From contig CAVRXU010000008.1 in the NCBI GenBank assembly GCA_963725155.1, positions 496,001-560,000 on the forward strand: a stretch of 64,000 nt of DNA. Reading direction: 5' to 3'. A program made the translations under genes and the position numbers. The number at the start of each line of letters is the position of its first letter. Position 1 is the stretch's first letter. Below, piece by piece: positions 57,993-64,000 of this stretch. Under the pieces are notes generated by a model. The model was not told where the DNA came from, did no database searches, and worked only from the letters and a program-made list of their open reading frames with translations. The stretch comes from DATDAH01 sp963725155. GTDB lineage: Bacteria > Actinomycetota > Acidimicrobiia > Acidimicrobiales > DATDAH01.

Positions 57993-60044
57993 TTGGGGTA
58001 CCGGATTGGCGTCGACGTCGGGGGCACGTTCACCGACCTGATCGCGGTCACGCCCACGGGCGAGGTCGTGCTGGACAAGACCCCTTCGACCCTCGACGAC
58101 CAGTCGCGGGGCGTCATGACCGGCCTCGGCCAGATGGCCGGGCAGTTCGGGCTCTCGCTGAGTGAGCTGTGCGACGACATCGACGTCCTCGTCCACGGCA
58201 CCACGACCGCCGACAACACGATGATCGAGATGGACGGAGCCGCCACCGGCCTGCTCGTCACCGAGGGCCACCGCGACGAGATCGAGATGCGCCGGGTCCA
58301 CAAGGAGCAGATCTGGGACCCGGCCGCGCCGGCCCCGCTCCCCATCGCCAAGCGCCGGGCCCGCATCCCGATCCCCGAGCGGGTCGACTTCGAGGGCAAG
58401 GTGCTGCTCCCGCTGGACGAGGACGCCGTACGTCGGGGCGTGCAACGGCTGAAGGCCCTGGGGGTCGAGTCGATCGCGGTGATGTTCCTGTTCAGCTTCG
58501 TGAACCCGGACAACGAACGGCGGGCGGCCGAGATCATCCGCGAGGAGTTCCCCGACGTCGGTCACGTCTCGCTGTCCCACGAAGTGATGCCCCGGGGCCC
58601 CGAGTTCGAGCGGGTCTCGACCACGTTGGTCAACGCCTACGTGGCCCCCCGCATCGCCCACTACGTCGACAACCTGTCGGCCACGCTGCGGGAGGCCGGC
58701 TACCGGGGACCGCTGCTGATCATGCAGTCCACCGGCGGGGTCATGCCCCCCGAACACGTCCGAGGCCAGGCCGTGAGCCTGCTCGGCTCCGGTCCCACGG
58801 GTGGGGTCATGGGCGCGGCGGTGGCCGCCGAGCGGGGCGGCGAGCCCGACTTCGTCGCCATCGACATGGGCGGCACCAGCTTCGACATCTGCCTCGTGCG
58901 GGATGGCCACCCCGAGATCAAGACCGACTGGAACTGGCGCTACCGCTACTACATCGGCCTGCCGATGGTCGACGTGCAGAGCGTCGGAGCCGGCGGCGGC
59001 TCGATCGCCCGGGTCCGCCAGGGCGCCCTCCTGGTCGGGCCGGAGAGCGCGGGCTCGACGCCGGGCCCGGCCTGCTACGGCCGCGGCGGCGACCAGCCGA
59101 CGGTGACCGACGCCGACGCCGTCCTCGGCTACCTGCCGACCACCGGGTTCGCCGGCGGGCGCATGGCCCTCGACGTGGACGCGGCCCGGGCCGCCATCGA
59201 GCGAGAGGTGGCCGGACCGCTGGGCGTCGACGGGACCGAGGCCGCCTGGGGCATCGAGCGCATCGTCAACACCAACATGGCCAACGCCACCCGTCGGGTG
59301 CTGGCGGGCTACGGCGCCGACCCCCGCGACCTGGCTCTCATCGCCTACGGCGGCAACGGCGCCGTCCACGCCGCGCCCATCGCCGCCGAGCTGGGGGTCG
59401 ACCGCATCCTCGTGCCCCGGGCCGCCCCGGCCTTCTCGGCCCTCGGCCTGCTCGTCGCCGACTACGTGGTCGACATCGTCCGCTCCTACGTGACGCCCCT
59501 CTCACGGGTCGACCTGGACCGTCTGCGGGGCCTCGTGCGGGAGCTGGAGGACGCCGCCGACAAGGAGCTCGAGCCGGCCGACCTGTCAGCCGCGGCCATG
59601 ACCCGCCGGCTGTTCGTGCAGATGGCGTACGCCGGGCAGAACTTCGACATGTCCGTGCCCTGCCCCGAGGGGGAGACCCTGGACGACGCCGGCCTGCTCG
59701 ATCTGGCCGACCGCTTCCACGACCAGCACGAGCGGGACCGGGGCTTCGCCTTCCGCAACCAGGAGCCCGTGGTCCGGGGCGCCCGGCTGATGGCCCGGGG
59801 TGAGACCCCGAAGCCCGAGCGGCTGGCCCCCAGCGTCGCCGCCTCGACCGTGCCCACGGCGAGCCGGTCCGTGTACTTCGGCACGGACTGGGTGGACACG
59901 CCGGTGCACGCCGGGCCGGCCGTGGCCACCGGCACGACGATCGAGGGCCCCGCGCTCATCGAGGAGCCGTTCACCGTGGTCGTCGTGCCCCCCGGCTGGT
60001 CGACCACCCTGACCGACCACGCCGCCTACGAGCTCCGTCGCTAG
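57993..60044 (+). CDS. hyuA: N-methylhydantoinase A / oxoprolinase-type ATPase subunit
   Basis: A 683-residue HyuA: IGVDVGGTFTDLIAVTPTGEVVLDKTPST (ATPase), HGTTTADNTMIEMDGAATGLLVTEG, SLLGSGPTGGVMGAAVAAERGG, IDMGGTSFDICLVRDG, VGAGGGSIARVR, AGSTPGPACYGRGG. It provides ATP hydrolysis to drive ring opening. Starts TTG at 57993, the only start that keeps the N-terminal glycine-rich strand. Its TAG (60042-60044) shares the CTAG tetramer with the stop of the convergent GGDEF-EAL gene. Confidence 0.9.
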   Translation: MGYRIGVDVGGTFTDLIAVTPTGEVVLDKTPSTLDDQSRGVMTGLGQMAGQFGLSLSELCDDIDVLVHGTTTADNTMIEMDGAATGLLVTEGHRDEIEMRRVHKEQIWDPAAPAPLPIAKRRARIPIPERVDFEGKVLLPLDEDAVRRGVQRLKALGVESIAVMFLFSFVNPDNERRAAEIIREEFPDVGHVSLSHEVMPRGPEFERVSTTLVNAYVAPRIAHYVDNLSATLREAGYRGPLLIMQSTGGVMPPEHVRGQAVSLLGSGPTGGVMGAAVAAERGGEPDFVAIDMGGTSFDICLVRDGHPEIKTDWNWRYRYYIGLPMVDVQSVGAGGGSIARVRQGALLVGPESAGSTPGPACYGRGGDQPTVTDADAVLGYLPTTGFAGGRMALDVDAARAAIEREVAGPLGVDGTEAAWGIERIVNTNMANATRRVLAGYGADPRDLALIAYGGNGAVHAAPIAAELGVDRILVPRAAPAFSALGLLVADYVVDIVRSYVTPLSRVDLDRLRGLVRELEDAADKELEPADLSAAAMTRRLFVQMAYAGQNFDMSVPCPEGETLDDAGLLDLADRFHDQHERDRGFAFRNQEPVVRGARLMARGETPKPERLAPSVAASTVPTASRSVYFGTDWVDTPVHAGPAVATGTTIEGPALIEEPFTVVVVPPGWSTTLTDHAAYELRR

Positions 60045-62566
60045 CCGACGTCGGCGGGCGTCACCGCGGCTGCGTCCGACACCAGCCACTGCTCGGCGAG
60101 CGCCGCGCTCACGGGCCGACCCAGCAGGTAGCCCTGGCCGAGGTCACTGCCGGCGGCCTTCAGCGCGTGGTGCTGTTCCTCGGTCTCGATCCCCTCGGCC
60201 ACGATCGTCAGGCCGAGCAGATGGCCCATGGTGACGATGGCCTGAACCAGTGCCGACTCCTCCGCGCCGGCCCCCATGGCCACCACGAAGCTCCGGTCGA
60301 TCTTGAGCTTGTCGACCGGCAGGCGCACCAGGTAGCTCAGCGACGAGTAGCCGGTGCCGAAGTCGTCGATCGCCACCTTCACGCCGCGACCCCGGAGCTG
60401 CTGGAGCTTCTCGATCGTCGGCTCGGTGTCGTCCATCAACATGCTCTCGGTGAGCTCCACGACGAGGCAGGCCGGGTCCAAGCCGATCGCCGCCAGCGTC
60501 GACAGCACGTCGGTGGCCATACCGGGCTGCCGGAGCTGACGGGCTGACACGTTGACGCTCATCTCCAGCGTCCCCCGCTCGGGAAACTGCGCCGCCCAGT
60601 CGCGGGCCTGGGTCACCGCCGTCGTCATGACCCAGCGTCCCAGATCCAGGATCAGGCCGCTCTCCTCGGCGACCCGGATGAACTCCGCCGGGCCGACCGG
60701 ACCGTGGACGGGATGGTTCCACCGGGCGAGCGCCTCGAAGCCGGTGAGCGACCCGGTGCGCAGCGAGAAGATCGGCTGGTAGGCCACCTCCAGCTCGTCC
60801 CGCTCGAGCGCGGCGCGCAGATCGGCCTCCAACTCCATGCGGCGAGCCACCAGGCCGTGCATGTCACCGTCGAAGCGGGCGTACCGGCCCTTGCCCCGCG
60901 CCTTGGCCGTGTACATCGCCGTATCGGCGTTCCGCAGCAGGTCGCCGGCCGAATCCGTGCCGACCGACGCGGTGGCGATCCCGATGCTCGCTCGGCTGTG
61001 CATCGTCCGGCCCCCGACCACGAACGGCGCCCCCATGGCCACGAGGATCCGCTCGGCCGCCCGAATCGGTTCCAGCTCGTCATCGATGTCCTCGAGGAGG
61101 ACCGCGAATTCGTCACCGCCGAGGCGGCCCACGGTGTCTCCCGGGCGGAGGCCGCGACGGAGGCGGTCGGCCACCAACACGAGGAGCTCGTCGCCGACGC
61201 CATGGCCGAGGCTGTCGTTGACGTTCTTGAAGTCGTCGAGGTCGATGAAGAGAGCACCGACGAGGCCGTCGGGCCGGCGGCGGGCCAGCGCGTGCTCGAC
61301 CCGGTTCTGGAACAAGGCCCGATTGGCGAGGTCGGTCAGCGGGTCGTGGAACGCCATGTGCGTCAGCTGCTCCTCGAGCGCCCGCCGTTCCGTGTCATCC
61401 CGGGCGTTGAGCACGTAGCCCGCCACGTCGGGATCCTCGAGGCGGTTGGTGACCACGATCTCCGCCCGGCGAGGACGGCCATCGGCGTGCACGACCCCGC
61501 AGGTGAGGACCCGGGTCGCTCCCGGCTCGATGTCGGCGAGGGCGGCGAACACCGAGGCCAGGTCCTCAGGGGCGACGAGCGCGGCCAGCCCCCGATCCTG
61601 CAGCGCCTCAGGCCGGTGGCCGAAGACGTGCCGGATCGACGGGCTCTGATAGCCGACGACACCGTCCGCGGTGACCACCGTGATCACGTCGGAGGAGTTC
61701 TGGACGAGGGACCGGAAGCGGGCCTCGCTGCGCTTGAGCTCGTCGGTCTGCACCGCGATCGTGGCCTCGAGGTCACGCCAGAAGGCGATGTTCTCGAGCA
61801 GGGCGTAGATCTGTCGGGCGATCACCAGCACGACGAGCGCCACCCCGAGGGTGATGAAGACGTCGGACAGCCGACCTTCCCGGATGGCCTCGGCCGCCAG
61901 GGCCACCAGGCCGACGGCCAGCGGGACCGACGGGATGTAGACGCTGGCTCGCGTCGGCAACCCGGGGCCGGACCCCGACGCCGTCCGCACGGCCACGGCC
62001 AGCACGCCGACGCCGCTGAGCGCGCCGACGGTCGCAGCACCACCCAGGCCGATGGCCCCGCCGAGACGGGTCCAGACCAGCGCCGAGTCGGCGACGGCCA
62101 GAGCGCCGAGGCCGGCCGTGGCCAGGGCCAGCGTCCGGCGGGCGTCGGGACGGGCCCGGGTCAGCATGACGATGGCCATCGCCGCGACCGCCACCAGGCC
62201 GAAGGCATGGAGGACGGCCAGGGCGAAGTCGCTGCTCGCTCCGGCGTGGAAGCGATCGTCCAAGCCGGCGGCCCAGGCGGTGGCCAGAGCCGCCGTGGCC
62301 ACGATCAGGCCGTCGACGACGGTGCGACCCCGTCCGGCGGCACGGTCCGGTGCCCCGGGGAAGACGAGGAGCGCGATGCCGGCGGGGACCACGGCGGCCA
62401 GGAGGAGCAGGTCGCCGGGACCGATCTCGCCCGGGGCCGGCGGGGCGACGAGGAGCAGGACCCACCCCGCCAGCACCAACAGGGCGGCGAGCGCGCTCGC
62501 CGCGACGAAGGCCGGCCGCCACCGCTCCGACGCGGTCCGCCACCCCATGCTCAACCCGTCGACCAC
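60041..62566 (-). CDS. Membrane-bound PAS-GGDEF-EAL cyclic-di-GMP enzyme
   Basis: An 841-residue protein. About 8 transmembrane helices at residues 15-265, a PAS domain (about 285-400, SEARFRSLVQNSSDVITVVTADGVVGYQSPS), GGDEF (RLGGDEFAVLLED intact, about 410-570) and EAL (LTGFEALARWNHP intact, ending near 830). It both makes and breaks cyclic di-GMP in response to a membrane or PAS signal. The start is uncertain: GTG 62566 or ATG 62548. Convergent with hyuA with overlapping stops. Confidence 0.92.
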   Translation of the reverse strand: MVDGLSMGWRTASERWRPAFVAASALAALLVLAGWVLLLVAPPAPGEIGPGDLLLLAAVVPAGIALLVFPGAPDRAAGRGRTVVDGLIVATAALATAWAAGLDDRFHAGASSDFALAVLHAFGLVAVAAMAIVMLTRARPDARRTLALATAGLGALAVADSALVWTRLGGAIGLGGAATVGALSGVGVLAVAVRTASGSGPGLPTRASVYIPSVPLAVGLVALAAEAIREGRLSDVFITLGVALVVLVIARQIYALLENIAFWRDLEATIAVQTDELKRSEARFRSLVQNSSDVITVVTADGVVGYQSPSIRHVFGHRPEALQDRGLAALVAPEDLASVFAALADIEPGATRVLTCGVVHADGRPRRAEIVVTNRLEDPDVAGYVLNARDDTERRALEEQLTHMAFHDPLTDLANRALFQNRVEHALARRRPDGLVGALFIDLDDFKNVNDSLGHGVGDELLVLVADRLRRGLRPGDTVGRLGGDEFAVLLEDIDDELEPIRAAERILVAMGAPFVVGGRTMHSRASIGIATASVGTDSAGDLLRNADTAMYTAKARGKGRYARFDGDMHGLVARRMELEADLRAALERDELEVAYQPIFSLRTGSLTGFEALARWNHPVHGPVGPAEFIRVAEESGLILDLGRWVMTTAVTQARDWAAQFPERGTLEMSVNVSARQLRQPGMATDVLSTLAAIGLDPACLVVELTESMLMDDTEPTIEKLQQLRGRGVKVAIDDFGTGYSSLSYLVRLPVDKLKIDRSFVVAMGAGAEESALVQAIVTMGHLLGLTIVAEGIETEEQHHALKAAGSDLGQGYLLGRPVSAALAEQWLVSDAAAVTPADVG

Positions 62567-62654
62567 AGGTCAGGCGTTGTTGAGGGCGACCGTCCCCAAG
62601 CGTCGCGATTCGACCGCACCGACCCTGGTCGGCGGCGGGACTCGCGGCCGCGTA

Positions 62655-62674
62655 GGGTGACGCTGGCGTCAGGT
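62655..62674. promoter_or_regulatory. Palindromic operator, copy F
   Basis: GGGTGACGCTGGCGTCAGGT. TGAC/GTCA arms perfect, outer bases partly matching. TAGGGT (62653-62658) overlaps the left arm, so the site would cover the -10 box of the substrate-binding-protein gene, whose ATG is 34 nt downstream. Confidence 0.68.
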
Positions 62675-62708
62675 TCGTCGGGGGGCGAACACGGCGCCTG
62701 GGGGAAGC

Positions 62709-64000
62709 ATGGCCGGACCGCGCCGTCGGATGTTGGGGATCGTCGTGACCTGCCTCGTGGCCGGATCGGCCGCGGCATGCGGCGGAGGGGGTGACTCGGG
62801 TGGAGGCGGCGGCTCCGAGAGCGCGGTGCGCTATGGGTTCGACTTCAACCTGAACCTGACCGACACCTTCGACCCCCAGCAGAGCCTGTCGACGTGTGAC
62901 CGACTCGCGCTGGAGTGGATCTACGGGACGCTGACCACCCTGGACGAGAGCGGTCAGCCCCAGCCGGGCCTGGCCGAGAGCTGGGAGCTGGATGACGCCG
63001 CCGGCACCTTCACGCTGACCCTCCGGGACGGCCTGGAGTTCTCCGACGGCACGCCCTACGACGCTGAGGCCGTGGCCGCCGGCCTCAACTACCTCAAGAC
63101 CGGTGACCAGACGGGCGAGGACCTGGTCACGATGGACGACGCCGAGGCGGTCGACGACCTCACGGTGCAGATCAACCTCAACGGGCCCGGGTTCAGCCTG
63201 CCGTACAACCTCTCGCAGCGGGCGGGCATGATCCCCGCCCCGTCCACCTACGACATCGACGACCCCCCGGCCGGGAGCGCCGGGACCGATCCCATCGGCG
63301 CCGGGCCGTTCACCTTCGTCAGCTTCTCGCCCGGTGAGAGCATCGTCCTGCAGCGCAGCGACAGCTACGGCGGTCCCGAGGAGTACGACTTCGACAACCT
63401 CGAATTGGATCAGGTGGGCGTCGGCAACCCGGCCGTGACCGCCCTCGCCGCGGGTGACCTGGACGTCATCGGCTACGAGGCCGAGTCCCAAGAGGCCATC
63501 GACGCCGACAGTTCGCTCAGCTCGAACAGCCGGATCGGCGAGGTCTACGCCCAGATCCAGATGCGGCTCGACCCGCCCTTCGACGACGTCCGGATCCGCC
63601 AGGCCGTCAACTACGCCATCGACCGGCAGGCCTACATCGACGTCGTGCAGAACGGGGTGGGCGAGATCGCCTGGATGCCCTACCCCGAGGCATCGCCCAA
63701 CTACAACCCTGACGTCGCCGGCGTCTACGAGCGGGACCTGGACAAGGCTCGGGACCTGTTGGCCGAAGCCGGGGTGCCCGACGGCTTCGAGTTCGACCTG
63801 GCCATCCCCGGCGGGGTGACCAGCCAGGAGCGTCAGGCCGAGCTGATCCAGAGCCAGCTGGCCGAGGTCGGCATCGTGGCCAACATCGTCCCCCTCGGCA
63901 CCGACATCGCCACCGAGTACTACCTGCAGCACAACGGCAACGCCTTCTCGGCCGCCCGCCCGGCCTCAGCGGACCCGGTCGGCCAGGTCCAGGGCCAGTG
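62709..64000 (+). CDS. ABC transporter solute-binding lipoprotein, family 5, truncated by window edge
   Basis: An open frame of 430 codons from the ATG at 62709 that leaves the window. A signal peptide with lipobox AAACGGG (Cys 24) precedes a Gly-rich linker and the SBP_bac_5 domain: FDPQQSLSTCDRLALEWIYGTLTT, GQPQPGLAESWELDDAAGTFTLTLRDGLEFSDGTPYDAEAVAAGLNY, PIGAGPFTFVSFSPGESIVL, and RIRQAVNYAIDRQAYIDVV. Such proteins bind peptides, nickel, or opines for import. The permease genes would be expected downstream. GGGGAAG gives a ribosome site. Preceded by operator F. Confidence 0.92.
   Translation, partial: MAGPRRRMLGIVVTCLVAGSAAACGGGGDSGGGGGSESAVRYGFDFNLNLTDTFDPQQSLSTCDRLALEWIYGTLTTLDESGQPQPGLAESWELDDAAGTFTLTLRDGLEFSDGTPYDAEAVAAGLNYLKTGDQTGEDLVTMDDAEAVDDLTVQINLNGPGFSLPYNLSQRAGMIPAPSTYDIDDPPAGSAGTDPIGAGPFTFVSFSPGESIVLQRSDSYGGPEEYDFDNLELDQVGVGNPAVTALAAGDLDVIGYEAESQEAIDADSSLSSNSRIGEVYAQIQMRLDPPFDDVRIRQAVNYAIDRQAYIDVVQNGVGEIAWMPYPEASPNYNPDVAGVYERDLDKARDLLAEAGVPDGFEFDLAIPGGVTSQERQAELIQSQLAEVGIVANIVPLGTDIATEYYLQHNGNAFSAARPASADPVGQVQGQ

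Noticed and set aside
56163..59369. 1068-codon minus-strand open frame
   Set aside because: Runs antisense to hyuB and hyuA, and its product is a His/Val/Gly-rich shadow with no motif.
61773..63932. 719-codon minus-strand open frame
   Set aside because: Covers parts of the GGDEF-EAL gene and the SBP gene antisense; no domain and no start signal.
1..64000. tRNA or rRNA genes
   Set aside because: No cloverleaf-like gap sequence or conserved rRNA segment was noticed in the intergenic regions; a dedicated tRNA scan would be needed to be certain.

Overview
The window is very GC-rich and dense with genes, and GTG starts and 1-8 nt gene overlaps are common. Gene content suggests a high-GC actinobacterium, most likely of the class Acidimicrobiia: a luciferase-like (F420-type) oxidoreductase, a TIGR03086 / mycothiol-type DinB protein, ergothioneine genes egtB and egtD, several CoA-ester genes, paired amidohydrolase-2 enzymes and an EtfB-EtfA fusion. 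This placement is inferred from gene content; there is no rRNA or other marker here. I saw no tRNA, rRNA, IS element, phage gene or CRISPR array. Two genes (25842-27774 and 47141-49586) are intact except for one frameshift each, so they are either recent pseudogenes or assembly indels.

Layout. 1-7550: acyl-CoA metabolism (truncated thiolase, ADP-forming acyl-CoA synthetase, SCP-x-type thiolase, amidohydrolase, two-domain class III CoA-transferase). 7554-9162: a lipoprotein, then a small ORF, bacterioferritin-associated ferredoxin and bacterioferritin behind a possible iron box. 9181-23702: a kinase-like protein, then a purine/ureide degradation locus: three-subunit xanthine-dehydrogenase-type hydroxylase, M20 carbamoylase, nitrilase-type carbamoylase, a fused FeS-Mo hydroxylase, SsnA-like amidohydrolase, luciferase-like oxidoreductase, diaminopropionate-ammonia-lyase-like enzyme and 8-oxoguanine deaminase. 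The block from 14754 to 23702 is one translationally coupled operon. 23707-31391: TetR regulator, acyl-CoA ligase, lipoproteins, GNAT, acyl-CoA dehydrogenase, thioesterase. 31482-34511: a 24-codon ORF, an HExxH metalloprotease and a metallo-beta-lactamase-fold protein, forming an unassigned module. 34508-43969: P450, methyltransferase, DegT-family enzyme with His in place of the PLP lysine, fused ETF, SDR, a repeat-rich intergenic region, a second amidohydrolase, a D-2-hydroxyacid dehydrogenase and a class II aldolase. 43984-56086: DinB-like protein, EgtD/EgtB, dimethylglycine-dehydrogenase-like enzyme, choline-kinase-like protein, APC permease, glycerol-kinase-like protein and a 769-aa GlpA/ferredoxin/GlpB-like fusion. 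56172-64000: hydantoinase B/A, a GGDEF-EAL protein and a truncated ABC substrate-binding lipoprotein.

The strongest window-wide signal is regulatory. A palindrome of form ACCTGAC-N6-GTCAGGT occurs in at least six promoter regions (487-506, 5253-5272, 35771-35790, 42217-42238, 56127-56146, 62655-62674), with one degenerate copy near 29742. In several cases its right arm runs straight into a TAnnnT -10 box. The genes behind it are CoA-ester, amidohydrolase, P450, hydantoinase and transporter genes, so it looks like one dispersed regulon under a dimeric repressor. A second pattern is leaderless transcription: many GTG/ATG starts lie 6-8 nt after a TAGGGT- or GACACT-like hexamer with no Shine-Dalgarno sequence.

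The most interesting biology is (i) this regulon, (ii) the purine/ureide locus, which shares several components with the E. coli ygeX-ygeY-ssnA-xdhD set but pairs them with carbamoylases, an 8-oxoguanine deaminase and a flavin monooxygenase-type enzyme, and (iii) the uncharacterised metalloprotease plus MBL pair.
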